From the NCBI GenBank assembly GCA_019843655.1, contig JACDQD010000001.1:49629868-49693867 (forward strand): a DNA stretch of 64,000 bases. Direction: 5' to 3'. This stretch comes from Lethocerus indicus. Taxonomy: Eukaryota; Arthropoda; Insecta; Hemiptera; Belostomatidae. A program made the position numbers and the translations under genes. Positions 1 through 12,440 of the stretch are shown here, piece by piece. The notes beneath the pieces are model-generated. The model was not told where the DNA came from. It saw only the letters and a list, made by a program, of their open reading frames with translations, and searched no databases. Every line of letters starts with the position of its first letter. Position 1 is the first letter of the stretch.

Positions 1-2800
1 TAGACGTGGATCGTAGGCAGTAACACTGTGTAGTGACAGCGCTCCACTGTTACTGCCGGGATGCTGCTGCGGGACGTCGTAACTTCTTATCGTAAGTAGA
101 AGCCCCGTCCGTACGCGTAGCTCGTATGTTGTTACTACCGGGATGCTACTGAAGATTCAATTGGAAACTAACCCCGTGTTAAAACGTTACGCGGAATATT
201 GTTCCAAAAGCGATTGTTGGTCAAGTAAGGCTGGAAATGGCGGCCAGTTTGCCCCCCTGGAAGTGGAGGAGGTGGAGGAGGAGGAGGAGGAGGAGGAGGA
301 GGAGGAGGAGGAGGAGGAGGAGGAGGAGGAGGAGGAGGAGGAGGAGAGCTTGTAATTGGCTCGCCTGACCGGTGCAACAACTTGCTGTTCTTGCATAACA
401 CGAGCTTCCATTATCCGGCTACAGAGAGGCTTAACAAAGTTTTAAACGACCGGGCCGACTTACGGGCCCGAAAATCGGGAGTTGATAAAGAAAGAGGTCC
501 TGGGCTCGGACTCGAAGAATGAGACTGCTGAAGTTGAGGACATTTTTTCCTTTTTGGTCCAGTCTCTTCTCGAGACTTTCTTTATTGTTTTCGGCACTTG
601 AAAAGGACACTTGAGAGTCGCGGCTTGACGAAGTACGACCGCGGACGGGGTAAAACCAAAATCTGGGGGCTGGGTTAATCACCGAGGTCGACCGGTTTTT
701 TTCCGACCGGCTCCTGCTTCAGGAGGAGCAGGATGAGGAGGTGGAGGAGCAGGAGGAGTCGCTCTCCTTCTGCATCCTGCCAATATACCGATATATATAT
801 ATATATATATCACGGCGTGAAATATCAATAAGGACCCCCCCCAAAAAAAAAAAAAAAAATTAGATCGGAGAGACGGAAAGGTGTCGTAAAACCGCCGCTT
901 TTGGAATATCGTGCATTTCGATTGGTGAAGTCAACCGCACTATTCATAAACACCGACACACAAATCTCTGTGGAGAATTTACACCCTTTATTGTACTGTA
1001 AATTGTTAATTTTTAACACTCCCGTCACGGGGTGAAATGCCCGACGCTTTCTCCCGAGACCCGACATGTTACTACTACAGACATGGGGGGGGGTGAAAGA
1101 AATACGGCGTTATTTTGCAACCAAGGGGTGAAATACTTCACTGTGAACCGGTTCGAAATTTAACTGGGAATTGGGCTCTGTCACTACAGTATTAGGAACA
1201 GTTCAAGTGGCGTGGTCGAAATAAGGGCTGAAATATTGCCGCCCCACAACGCAGTTCAACTCCGTTGAAATATTTACACAGTTTAAACGGGGTTGTTGAT
1301 GACGGGTCAGGGCGGGGGTTCCTGAATCGGTTCGTAAACCGCCGTTCTTACACCCTTAAACTGGGTCGCCACCAACGGTACTCGGTCACGAGTAGGGTGA
1401 GAAAAGAAAAACGGATAGAGGAGAAGTGGGGGACGGGGGTAAAAAAAAGGATTGATACGAAATAATGTACAATTTAGTTACGCCCCACCGTTTAGGCCCC
1501 AACTGGGTCATCCGAGATTAGAACCTAATTGATTTATTACAAAGAGCGGCCGCCCAAACGGGAATGCGGGCCGAAAAGAGTTTTAAACACGGCGAGCGCT
1601 TAAACACCCCACCCCCCCCCTTGGCTCTGGAGGGAGCCGGGTCAAAACCTGGGCCGAATAAAAAAAAACTATCCTGTAATCTGCGAAAATGCACCGACCA
1701 AATGGCCCGTAATCGTGACCAAAAGGGAAATTTATTTCAAAATACATTTTCATCTTATATGCAGGACACGTTTTGAACATAATTTACAGGATATATCCCA
1801 GTAATGGGGTCTTAATTTCAGCCCCAATACCGAGAGAAATCTCTTCAGGACCCTGATGAACCTCCCCACCCACCCCAACTATGCTCCGGTGCTTAGGGCG
1901 ATAAATAGATTTTCGGCTGAAACTACTAACAACAATAATAGACAATGGATAGAACGAAGCAGTAGAGTAGCGGTTAAGGGCTGAAACCGATCTATTGGGC
2001 CGGCGACTAAATAATTGCGGTTTCTCCTCTCCCCTTCACCCCTTTTCACCCCTTACTTATATCGTGCATTATTTCCCCCACCCCCACCCGTCCAGGCAAT
2101 GACTCAGCCAATGTCGCCCGATCGTATTTCCAGACCGGTTTCACTTAATTGAAAGTCGGCGCGATTCCACCCGTTATAGATTCGAACTATACGATATATT
2201 AGATTCAATTTGTAATTCCTCGAACTTCAGGAACCGGGACTTTGTGACTTCGTCCGACTGTCTGGGGGCGTTAAGGACGGTACTTAGGACTTTGTACGTT
2301 GTGGATGTCTTTCCGGTACCCGGCACAGCTGTTCCCATTCTTATTGTCCAGAAGAGAATCCTCTTCTTCGATCTGTTCTTCGAAAGTCGTCCTTCTCTTG
2401 GACCAACTGGGGCCTTCTACGGACCCAATAGCTCATATATACAGGTATTGTATATTGTCAGTTCTGTTACTTATAGGTCAATTCAGATGTCAGTTTCAGT
2501 GACGGCCTCAAGAGTACAAAATTTTCTGTTCAAGTCGATTCTTTTGAATGGGGTATTCCAGGTGAAAACCACGAGTTGATGGCACTTTTACACCGAAAGT
2601 ACCTGGACAAATTTTACTGCACAATACTTCAACATTGAGGTAATAGTGACAACGTTACATTTTATCCAGTTAGGGGTTAATTTCTGGGGAAAATTACAAT
2701 CGCAGCGTTTAATGTCTAACCTTTACCTAATCAATAGTAATTATATAATTAAAGTACACTGGTATTTGGAATGATTTGTATGCAATTACAAGAATTACAG
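1..2800. other. Left end of window, no gene supported
   Basis: Moderately GC-rich, repeat-like sequence. It includes CAGGAGGAGCAGG-type runs near 720-760, an AT run at about 791-810 and A or C homopolymers. GGCGACTAAATAATTGCGGT near 2000 resembles a mariner terminus, but no partner end was found. Open frames here are short and composition-driven. Confidence 0.4.
263..345. repeat. (GGA)n microsatellite
   Basis: Nearly perfect GGA/GAG repeat of about 80 bases. It produces poly-Glu, poly-Ser and poly-Pro frames that are not evidence of a gene. Confidence 0.95.
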
Positions 2801-2802
2801 GA

Positions 2803-3531
2803 ACACAACATGGACATGAACACAACATGGACATGAACACAACATGGACATGAACACAACATGGACATGAACACATGGACATGAACACAACATGGACATG
2901 AACACAACATGGACATGAACACAACATGGACATGAACACAACATGGACATGAACACAACATGGACATGAACACAACATGGACATGAACACAACATGGACA
3001 TGAACACAACATGGACATGACACGAACACATGGACATGAACACAACATGGACATGACACACAATGGACATGAACACAATGAACATGGACATGATATGACA
3101 TGACATGAACACAACATGGACATGAATGAACACATGGACATGACATGAACACATGGACATGGACACACATACATGAACATGGACATGAATACACAACATG
3201 GACATGAACACAACATGAACACAACATGACATGAACACAATGGACATGAACACAACATGGACATGAACACAACATGGACATGAACACAATATGGACATGA
3301 ACATGGACATGAACATGGACATGAACACATGACATGGACATGAACACATGGACATGAAACAACATGGACATGAACACATGGACATGGACATGAATGAACA
3401 CAACATGGACATGAACACAACATGGACATGAACACAACATGGACATGGACATGAACACAACATGGACATGGAACACAACATGGACATGAACACAACATGG
3501 ACATGAACACAACATGGACATGAACACAACA
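2803..3531. repeat. Minisatellite, 17-bp unit
   Basis: About 40 copies of a 17-base unit, ACACAACATGGACATGA, with frequent deletions between about 3010 and 3400. As 17 is not a multiple of 3, the minus strand is open in all three frames and gives Met-Ser-Cys-Val-His-rich frames of 245-266 residues. Confidence 0.95.
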
Positions 3532-4287
3532 TGAGGTTGACCGCTGAGGACAGAGGTTGAGTAGTGTTAAAAAATGTTTTTGACGCGACCTAAACCGGCC
3601 TCAAACAGCTACGAAATGGACATTTTGTTTCTATTTTCCAAAACGACAGAAGAAATAATATAAGTCCCGACTTATATTTCCCCCGTTCAATTCAAACATT
3701 AAGTCCCGTTTGCCGGCTACCTCGCCGTACAAAAATATAACAATATTCCGATACAGAATTGTACACAACTCTGATCCTACGTTACTAACTCCACGTAATC
3801 CTGCACTTTCCTTACAGATAAGAAAGGGTCCTGAAATGGAAGTGGTCACTCGAATTTGAATATTTTTTTTTACTAGTGCTACTCTAATATGAATGTATAG
3901 AAGAGTTGAAAATTTTTTTTACATAAGGGCGAATAGATCTAATTAGGGCGGTCGCGGTACACCGGCCAGACGTGTCCGGGGCCTCGATACCGCTTACCGG
4001 TGAACTTTTTTATACGGCAGTAAAGTGCCCAACCGAAAGCACAGATGCTTTCACTATTACGGAACTGTAATTCGGACACCTGTCAAACATCTGGCAATGC
4101 CGCGGCATTCACCTGCCCTTCAATTTTATACAGCTGTACACTGTAACAAGCAACGCGACAGCACTTCCACCTAGTACCAGTAGAAAATTTCAACCCGCAG
4201 GGCGTAACTGAAAATTTGAATCTTCCGCCTCCATTCTGTTGTTCCAACACGTTGTCCATAAATAGTGCCAGATAGATAATATAAACA
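3532..4287. other. No gene supported
   Basis: Unique-looking, moderately AT-rich DNA between a minisatellite and a transposon end. No recognised motif. Confidence 0.4.
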
Positions 4288-4423
4288 GTACGAACACCTA
4301 GAGTGTGTGATACAGCTTTAAGTTGGACTTTAAGCTACACTTTCCATCAAAAAGATATACAATTCCGTCAATCAGTTTCCAACTTATGGACTTTTAAACG
4401 GTGGATACATTTTTTTGGACCAC
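4288..4423 (+). mobile_element. End fragment of the Tc1/mariner-type transposon
   Basis: The right boundary has GGATACATTTTTTTGGACC, the terminal repeat seen at 52378-52884. The plus-strand frame LSWTLSYTFHQK matches LSRTLSYTFHQK from the intronic copy, so the transposase tail is shared. CGAACACCTAGAGTGTGTGA at 4289 also matches the 96-bp satellite at 24.2-25.8 kb. Confidence 0.75.
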
Positions 4424-4624
4424 AACGTATAGTGTACGTTCGGCGTCTACAGCGTTCAGGGTTGAATCGGTTGGCCGTTAAATTGTCTCCCTTTCTCTTT
4501 TTCCCCCCTCACCCCCCTCGCCTTTATATCCATTCCATTCCTGATGGCAGCGTTCACTTTCCGTTTCACTGACGCGGAAGGGCGTTCAATTGAATGAACG
4601 GCGTGAAATTCCCGACTTAAAACG

Positions 4625-5480
4625 AAAATTTCGGGCTTTTAAGGCCGTTAAGGACATCAAAATTGACGGTATAGAGAGCTATGCCGGGTTCCACCGAGAC
4701 ATCCAACATCCAAAGTCCTTCCTAGCACATCCTTAATGCTCCCCCCCCAGACAATCCACGATGACCTCTCAACATACCCAGGACAGTCGACGGAGTCCCT
4801 AAAATCCCGGTTCCTCAAGTTCCACTCCCTCCGCCCCTTTCTCCTCATCCTCCTAATCCTCTCAAGACTCAAAAGAATCTCGACTTGAACAGAAAATTTG
4901 GACTCTTAAGGCCATTGAGGACATCAAAATTGACGGTATAGAGAGCTATGCTGGGTACCTCCAGGAGGACATCCGACATCGCCCCAATCCAGAGATTCCA
5001 GACAAAAGTCCTTCCTACCACATCCTTAATGCTCCCCATGGATATGTTTCTAACCACAGAATCCACGATGACCTCTCAACATACCCAGGACAGTCGGCTG
5101 AGTCCCTAAAATCCCGGTTCCTCAAGTTCCACTCCCTCCGCCTTTCTCCTCATCCTAATCCTCTCAAGACTCAATAGAATCTCGACTTGAACAGAAAATT
5201 TGGACTCTTAAGGCCGTTGAGGACATCAAAATTGACGGTATAGAGAGCTATGCTGGGTACCTCCAGGAGGACATCCGACATCGCCCGAATCCAGAGATTC
5301 CAGACAAAAGTCCTTCCTACCACATCCTTAATGCTCCCCGGGGGTATGTTTCTGACCACAGACAATCCACGATGACCTCTCAACATACCCAGGACAGTCG
5401 GCTGAGTCCCTAAAATCCCGGTTCCTCAAGTTCCGCTCCCTCCGCCCCCTTTCTCCCCGTCCTCCTAAACCACTCCCAGT
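4625..5480 (+). repeat. Three tandem copies of a non-LTR retrotransposon ORF2 tail
   Basis: Units start with AGGACATCAAAATTGACGGT at 4651, 4918 and 5220 (spacings 267 and 302; the first unit has deletions). The frame reads SYHILNAPHGYVSNHRIHDD, then SLKSRFLKFHSL and HPNPLKT. This matches the end of Jockey-like reverse transcriptases (NAPWYVSN-x-x-IH-x-DL ... KFH ... HPNPL). Frame changes and stops in every unit rule out an intact protein. Solitary relatives lie at 20640-20790 and 48550-48740. Confidence 0.8.
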
Positions 5481-6930
5481 TCTAGTCTATCTTCCATTTT
5501 CAAACGGTTGTAATTCAAAACTGAACTGTATTCGGTGTGTTTCAATGTAATTTCACTGCTATTAGAATCGGTCATTAATTAATTACAGCGTCCAGGTTAC
5601 AGCAAACGGGTAGTAATATAAATTGGTTCAGAATTGAATATCAAAGAAAATTCCCTTCGCGGCATAAAGTTTTACGTTGTAGATGATGTTTTCGATTCAA
5701 CTAACTCAACTTTGGACTGATATCGTGCTTGTTTACCAAACTTTGAATTCAATGCAGCTTCGTCTATTTACATTTTAACATGTACGATAAAAGTATCAAA
5801 GTATTCAAAAAGTGTCGCCGAATTTTAGATTTCACCTTGAATAAGTGTATTAAATCTAAGGGTGTTTTTTTTTTGTAGCCTCGTGTATCTTCTGAGTTAT
5901 GCCGACAATTTCAACCGTTGTGAATTTTAAAGCCGCTTTTCTTTTGGGGGGGGGTTCGTTTTCGATTTTTACCCATTTAGGAAAAACTGGAATTTTTGGG
6001 ACACTAATAACACCCTGTAACCTTTTTCTCGTTCCCAAAACTGAAAAGGGAGAGGAAAACTTGACGAGATCGCGAAAAATATTTTTCGAAAAACAACCCC
6101 TAAATTCGCCTCTACTTTTTGACCTCCTATATACACACTATGTGTACAATTCTGGTAATCGAAACGCACAATGCACTTTCGCAATTCGCCTCTACTTTCG
6201 TCCCCTTTCAACGGTTGTACAGATTTCAATATATATTGACGCGTAATTATTTTATTTTCAGAGATAAATTGGCGGCCCTCTACGAGAGACTTAAACGCGT
6301 AATTCAGAGGATTTTACATCGGTAAAGGATATATTTTTTGCACGGTCGAAGTCTTTCCTCCCAATTCGGACAATAAGTCGTTCCGTGGTAAGTTCCGCGC
6401 TAATTATTAACGTATAAATATCAATATGTATATTGGGCCCGTTGAGCAGGTCTCGAACCCGCGCCGTCTCCACCCAGTTCGAGCCAACAATTTTTTTTCA
6501 TTTTTTCCGTTTTTTTTCGCGCTGTTTTTTTCCACTGTTGCCGGAAATATGAAATGTACCGTCTGGACAGTGGTCGGTACCGGAAGCCCGGTGAACCGGG
6601 CCCGGCGCAGTTCACGGTTCGGCTGTTGTATAACGAGACCGGTTTGAATGGGGCGCGGCCGGGTTTTAATTTAAGTCTCGATATTCCGAAACTCGGCCTT
6701 ACAACTGCGAACTAAACCGCGCGGATGACGGCTATATTGTGCAATCTTCGGTGGACTGGGCGTTACGCGCATTCTTGGCACGGGAACCCGCTCTACGGCA
6801 GTGTTTAAGTACGCATTCTCTTCAATCTCAGCTTCCGTCTGAATACTACTACTATCAGCGGACTTATTGCGGCGTAAATAGACGCGATACAGTTCAAGGT
6901 TTGTCCCGCGTCCGTCTTCAGTAGCGGTGT
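5481..6930. other. No gene supported
   Basis: AT-rich to about 6400, then more GC-rich. CGCGGGTTCGAGACC on the minus strand near 6455 looks like a tRNA B box but has no proper A box or acceptor stem. A CTTCAGTAG copy at 6915 begins the next array. Confidence 0.4.
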
Positions 6931-6932
6931 TG

Positions 6933-7535
6933 GTCCAGGTAGGGGTATTACAACCCCCCCTCGCAGACCACAAAACGGGTACGTTAAACTAGTCACAGCC
7001 AGGCTAACTAACGCCCTAAACGCATAGCCCGACACCGCTACTGAAGATGGGGCGAACGGCCGCGAAACCGGTCTAGCAATAGACCAAACCGCAGCGAGAC
7101 AGGAGACAGAAACACCACAAACTCTACGGGGTATTCCAACCCCTCGCAGACCACAAAACGGGTACGTTAAACTAGTTACAGCCAGGCTAACTAACGCCCT
7201 AAACGCATACCCCGACACCGCTACTGAAGATGGGGCGAACGGCCGCGAAACCGGTCTAGCGAAAGACCAAACCGCAGCGAGACAGGAGACAGAAACACCA
7301 CAAACTCTACGGGGTATTCCAACCCCTCGCAGACCATAAAACGGGTACGTTAAACTAGTTACAGCCAGGCTAACTAACGCCCTAAACGCATAGCCCGACA
7401 CCGCTACTGAAGATGTGGCGAACGGCCGCGAAACCGGTCTAGCAAAAGACCAAACCGCAGCGAGACAGGAGACAGAAACACCACAAACTCTACGGGGTAT
7501 TCCAACCCCTCGCAGACCACAAAACAATAGCCAAT
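6933..7535 (+). repeat. Foldback-arm satellite, 183-bp unit (array 1)
   Basis: Units spaced exactly 183 bases (ACGTTAAACTAG at 6981, 7164, 7347). Each has CTACTGAAGATGGGGCGAAC, a GGTCTAGC...AGACC hairpin, ACAGAAACACC and TTACAGCCAGGCTAACTAAC. Because 183 is a multiple of 3, the minus strand stays open with a 61-residue periodicity, giving a 250-residue frame that is not a gene. Confidence 0.9.
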
Positions 7536-7555
7536 AAATACAATTACAATACAGC

Positions 7556-7795
7556 ATTAATTAGGGGGTACCCGAAAGTAATCAACATTTCGACTTTGGA
7601 ATTCATTTTATTTTGTTAAAAAAGAAACTTTAATTATTAATCTACTATATATATATATATTCACCGATATTATCGACAACAACTCTCCGGCCACTTTTCC
7701 GGCAAATTTTCCGATTTCCCTCTCTCTCTTGAGGAACTCCTCAAGACCAAAATACATCTTATCAAATTGTCTTATCAATTTGAAAAAACCCCCTC
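7556..7795. mobile_element. Mariner-type MITE
   Basis: The left end GGGGGTACCCGAAAGTAATC is followed by the family interior (ACTTTAATTATTAATCTA, AT run, TTGAGGAACTCCTCAAGACC) and a worn right end near CATCTTATCAAATTGTC. Confidence 0.7.
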
Positions 7796-8199
7796 AAAAA
7801 AAAACTAATGCATCATTTCGGTATACAACGTCAACCTGATTTCGTGCTGCGTACCTACAGGGGAACTTTCAGTAGGCTAACGGTAATAAACGGTGAAAAA
7901 CTGCCGGTTTTCCAATGTTGAACATGTCCAACATTAAAAGCTGTCTCTGTCTGGCGGATTAAAAGAAGAAAAAACACACACACACAAAAAAAAAAAAGTA
8001 CAGCTTGCTACTTTATCCCGACACGCAACAATTCACTTCAGTTCCCCATCACGCTATAATGCACTTGATCGCCGATAAAAGTGCCGACAGGGAATTTTCA
8101 ATTTTTTTTCTTTTTTTTTACATTTTAATAATATAGAGGGTCATATAACCGGGTCGTTATCGGTAAATATCCGCCTCTATATAGAATGGGCCGAAAACT

Positions 8200-8305
8200 G
8201 TGCTGTCCGAGTGACAGCGCTACTGAAGACGGGGCGAGCGGAGCCGCAGAAACCAGTCCTGGCGAAAGAACCGAAACCGAGGGCGAGAACGGGGTGAAAA
8301 ATCTA
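8200..8305. mobile_element. CTTCAGTAG foldback arm fragment
   Basis: CTACTGAAGACGGGGCGAGC, then AACCAGTCCTGGCGAAAGAA and GAAACCGAGGGCGAG: a single right arm with a mutated hairpin. Confidence 0.6.
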
Positions 8306-8374
8306 CGGTCTAAAAATCTTTATTTTCGGGGAAATATTTCATTAAAATATTGAGCTGTACCACCCCTCCCAACC

Positions 8375-8494
8375 CCCGAAAGTGATCGACAATTTGATAA
8401 GACCTATTTTCAGGTCTTCCTGAGAGAGAGGAGTTCCTCAAGATAGAGAGAGAGGGAATAGGAAAATTTGCCGGAAAATTGTCGATAATATCGG

Positions 8495-8559
<65 letters not shown>

Positions 8560-8580
8560 CTTGAATATATACTTGAAATT
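8375..8580. mobile_element. Mariner-type MITE expanded by an AT run
   Basis: CCCGAAAGTGATCGACAATT and TTGATAAG at the left, a GAGGAGTTCCTCAAG palindrome, AATTTGCCGGAAAATTGTCG, then an AT run at about 8499-8560 where other copies have a short AT tract. Confidence 0.65.
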
Positions 8581-8639
8581 TGTCTCATTTGTGTAATTGA
8601 ATTGTTCCAATTGGGGCTGTAATCGGGGCACGTGGCACA

Positions 8640-9880
8640 CGTTCTTGTTGAAACCGCTCTTGGGGGGGGGGGGTTGGAATACCCCTTTAAATAGTACGCT
8701 ATTTAAATCAATTGAGTATATAGCTATTTTTCAAAACGGTCATTCAGTTTGATCACCGGATTAGAGGGATGAAGATGAAACGATTGTGCCAGCGATCGAA
8801 GTCGAAATTGAACTTTTAAACTTTCGTCTTTTCACTATGAAACTTCAGAAAATTGAGGCAAAATTTTAAATACGTTTTGCCGACTTTACTGGACGAACGG
8901 TGGCGGGAATTCGAAAAACCTATCGGCGTCTTCAGTAGCTCTTCGACGGGGGGGGGGAGGGGGGAGGGGGTTAATTTCAGGATAATTTTCATAATTTTAT
9001 TCGGCCCGTAACCAATTTCAGAGCCCCTAATCAGAGGCCGGTATTGGGCGCAACGGAGGTGAAAGTTGTACCCGGGTATAAAGAACTGTAGGGGAAATAA
9101 TACCTAATCTACGATTTCGGTACATCGGTACTTCTGTACCGAATATCTAAAGTTACCCTAGTGAGGTCCGCTTAAGTGAAAATTGTCCTACAAATATTTT
9201 CCGTCGGCTAAAATTCAGAGAACCACACCATTTGCAGAGAGAGAGAGAGAGAGAAAGAGAAAGACTTTCATTTTGTACCGAGTGAAAGCATTTCGAACAC
9301 TGCCAAATAGCGCTGTCGCACGTTGAATATCAACACGTTTCCTGTGAAAATTCGAGAAAATGTATTCCACAAATTGGTTTTTATTTTCGCATCGCGTAAA
9401 TTGTGTATCCGAAGTGTTTCGCGAATTTTTTTTTTATTATTTCGCTTATTGCCCGCTATTTTAATAGGAACTATAAACCCATACGTATATTTTTAAATTC
9501 ATTCAAACGCAAACCCTTAAATATATCGATTTGAAGATGAACGGACTTAGGTAAGTTAAAACAAAAAAAAAAAAATTTCGGTTGTTCGCCAACTTCAGTA
9601 TCGCTCCGGTCAGCGGGGTCTTTACGATTGTCATTATCATTACGATTAGCGTTAACTATCGCCTAGTACAGTGGGAAGAAAAAAACCAACCCCCCGGGAT
9701 TGACGAAGGATTATTCCCGTGTTTGGAAATCGCGTGAGCCAGATCCCTGGGGAAAAGGTTATCTGTGGATCTTCCCGCTGTATTTATTACGCCGTTATCC
9801 CGCAGGAAATTAATTAATTAGTGATAATCGTAGAGATAGTTTAGTCGCCCGTATTCGGTCAAAAATGGTACACGAATCGA
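8640..9880. other. No gene supported
   Basis: Mixed sequence with G runs (8662-8672, 8948-8970) and a short GA run at 9236-9255. One isolated CTTCAGTAG at 8930 (GGCGTCTTCAGTAGCTC). Confidence 0.4.
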
Positions 9881-10350
9881 GCTAGACTCGCCCCTGAAAT
9901 GAGAGCTGAAAAATCGAAAATTTTTCGAAATTTCAAAAAAAATTCGGCCCCATTTCGCCCCTATTCGGTGAAAAGTGGCGAAGTCAGTTACACTTGCCCC
10001 TGAAATGAGAGCTGAAAAATCGAAAATTTTTCGAAATTTCCATAAAGCCGGCCCCATTTCGCCCATAATCGGTGAAAAGTGGCCAAGTCAGTTACACTTG
10101 CCCCTGAAATGAGAGCTGAAAAATCGAAAATTTTTCGAAATTTCCAAAAAGTCGGCCCCATTTCGCCCATATTCGGTCAAAAGTGGCGAAGTGAGTTACA
10201 CTTGCCCCTGAAATGAGAGTTGAAAAATCGAAAATTTTAAAAAAGTCGCCCGATTTCGCCCCTGAAAGGGGAGCTGTGAAAAATCGAAAATTTTTCGAAA
10301 TTTCCAAAAAGTCGGCCCGATTTCGCCCAAATTCGGTCCCCGAATTGAAG
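9880..10350. repeat. Tandem repeat, 104-106-bp unit
   Basis: About four and a half units marked by GAGAGCTGAAAAATCGAAAA at 9901, 10007 and 10111 and a variant at 10215. Units share TTTTTCGAAATTT and CCCATTTCGCCC. No link to a known element was seen. Confidence 0.9.
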
Positions 10351-10411
10351 AAATCCCGCGGCCATTTCCGCTTTAGGCGACGCACGGGTTTTTTTCTTTT
10401 TTTCGGGAAGG

Positions 10412-10653
10412 CGAAAATCGAGGAAAGTCGTCGAATTATCGCGGAATTCGAAACACGGAATGATTTATACCGGGAGGCGGCTGAATTGTCAGGGAAGGAA
10501 CGGGACTTTGCGGACTTAATCCTCCGGAAAGAATCCCGGAACGCCCTTCAAAATCCGAACTTAAACCATCGGGACATTGAGTCTTTATCGTTTATTTTTG
10601 TACCAACTCGTTGGTCTGAATGGAGGCGAAGTCCAGCCAATATTACCAAGTAG
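10412..10653 (+). other. Open segment, possibly an exon
   Basis: A pyrimidine run ending in GGGAAG precedes an open frame with KIEESRRIIAEFETRNDLYR and RDFADLILRKESR. The charged composition looks protein-like. There is no clear donor and no family match, and it sits next to a tandem repeat. Chance is a real alternative. Confidence 0.2.
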
Positions 10654-11204
10654 AGGCCGCCCCCACCCCAAAACGGGTCGAAAACTGTAGTTTGAAAAAT
10701 TATTTACCCTTAGCCTGGAGAGGTCGAATAAACCCCCCCCCCCACCGTCTTTCGTTACTTTCTAGAACTATAGTTTACTTTACTATTTGGCTCCTACTCT
10801 CTCTCTCTCTCTCTCTCTCTGGAGGTTCCAAGGCCGTATATATAGACGCTTATTTCAAGTCATTATAATAAGTCTCGGAGCGGATAAACGAAGTTCGTTG
10901 AATAGAATTTTCCGCTGGGACGGTCGCGGCGGCCGTCCGCCCACCCTCCGGAACGGGGGTTATATTATATAAACGATATAAAAAGCTTCAGGATAGCCCC
11001 AATGGGGCGGTACCGAAATAGAATGGGGAATTTGGAAAATGGAATTTTCAAAAATATTTTCCAAAACAGAACGTCGCCCCCGGCTATTCGGGGGGTGGGG
11101 GGTGGGATTCTCATTATAGCCCCATCCGATTGCGATAGTCGGATTTCTCCCGATTCCAGAAAGTTTTGAAATATTATATATCTCTAAGCCCAACCGGAAT
11201 ACTG

Positions 11205-11795
11205 TCCGGAAGTCTGGAAACTTGTCGAAATGTACCGGTCTACAAATATGAATGTATCGTAGGTTTCGCCCCGTCTTCAGCGGCGGCGTCAGACGGGTCT
11301 GGAATCGAGAACTTCGGCCTAGAAGAACCAACCCCCACGGAGGGGACAAAGTGCAAAGTGAAACATTCAAGTGAAAACCTGTCAAAAATGTACCGGTCTA
11401 AGTGTCTACAAATATTAATGTCGTAGGTGTCGGCTGCTCGCCCCATCTTCAGTAGCGGCGTCAGTCAGCCACTTAAGTCGAACTGACAGGTCTGGAATGA
11501 AGAACTTCGTCCTAGAAGAACCAACCCCACGGAGCGGACAAAGTGCAAAGTGAAACATTCAAGTGAAAACCTGTCAAAAATGTACCGGTCTAAGTGTCTA
11601 CAAATATTAATGTCGTAGGTGTCGGCTGCTCGCCCCATCTTCAGTAGCGGCGTCAGTCAGCCACTTAAGTCGAACTGACAGGTCTGGAATGGAGAACTTC
11701 GGCCTAGAAGGAACAACCCCCACGGAGGGGACAAAGTGCAAAGTGAAACATTTGGACGTTTTGTCGGCCAGATACAGAAAAAAAACCACCAGAAA
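11205..11795 (+). repeat. Tandem array, 192-bp unit, with CTTCAGTAG
   Basis: Three units marked by GACAAAGTGCAAAGTGAAAC at 11345, 11537 and 11730. Each contains AATGTACCGGTCTA and a GCTCGCCCCATCTTCAGTAG block related to the foldback family. Inverted copies of the unit lie at 13510-13830. Confidence 0.85.
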
Positions 11796-12239
11796 ACCGT
11801 CTGTAAAGTTTCGTTCTAGTAATGAACGGAAAGAAACTGTCGACAGGTGGGACAGTTTGGTTTTAAATTGCCGCGACCGACGCTGAAGAAGAAGAAGAAG
11901 AAGAAGAAGAATTGGATGACATTACGGGGAACCGTAGTGTCCGCTATTTTCTCAAAAAAAAAAAAAATAAAAATAATACGAAAGTGTGACCGAACTGTCG
12001 GATGAACTTTCTGATTGGATCAGGAAAAGAGAGGGAGGAAAGCGAGCGCTGTCATTTTGACAGCGGAGAAAACATCTTTCAAATTCGGGACAGAAACTCC
12101 ATCCCGTTTCACCGGGGAAAAAAAATTATGAATAAATTTTTTTATTGGGTTCCATGTAATTAGGACGCACAGAGCCATTAATCTAATAGCGCAGTTTGAT
12201 CGGACCGATAAATGAAATATAAGGGAAGACAAAATGGTT

Positions 12240-12440
12240 CTCTGAGTGTTCAGACCGGAGGCTTCGGCCGCTCGCCGTCTTCAGTAGTTCAGTAGCCACT
12301 TGGGACTTGGGTTTTTTGGCCATCCTCACTGCACGCTGTCACCGTCACTTGTTGTCCGAAAAACATCGCTACTGAAGACGGCGAGCGGCCGAAGCCTCCG
12401 GTCTAGCGAAAGACCGAAACCGGCGGTATTCCAACCCCTT
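12240..12440. mobile_element. Short CTTCAGTAG foldback
   Basis: Arms of about 45 bases. GAGGCTTCGGCCGCTCGCCG with CTTCAGTAG at 12281 is mirrored by CTACTGAAGACGGCGAGCGG and CCGAAGCCTCCGGTCTAGCG at 12369-12410. Confidence 0.8.

Noticed and set aside
143..411. Poly-Glu, poly-Pro and poly-Ser frames
   Set aside because: All come from the GGA microsatellite; flanking residues show no family features.
1990..2030. A mariner terminus
   Set aside because: GGCGACTAAATAATTGCGGT is suggestive, but no opposite end or transposase was found nearby.
2727..3532. Met-Ser-Cys-Val-His frames that could suggest a Cys-rich repeat protein
   Set aside because: All three minus frames are open because of the 17-bp unit; no signal peptide or gene structure.
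6430..6500. A possible tRNA or tRNA-derived SINE on the minus strand
   Set aside because: A B-box-like GGTTCGAGACC is present, but the A box is poor, spacing is too short and no acceptor stem forms.
6805..7557. A 250-residue minus-strand frame with a 61-residue repeat
   Set aside because: It is the 183-bp satellite read in frame; sister arrays with 187-189-bp units do not keep the frame.
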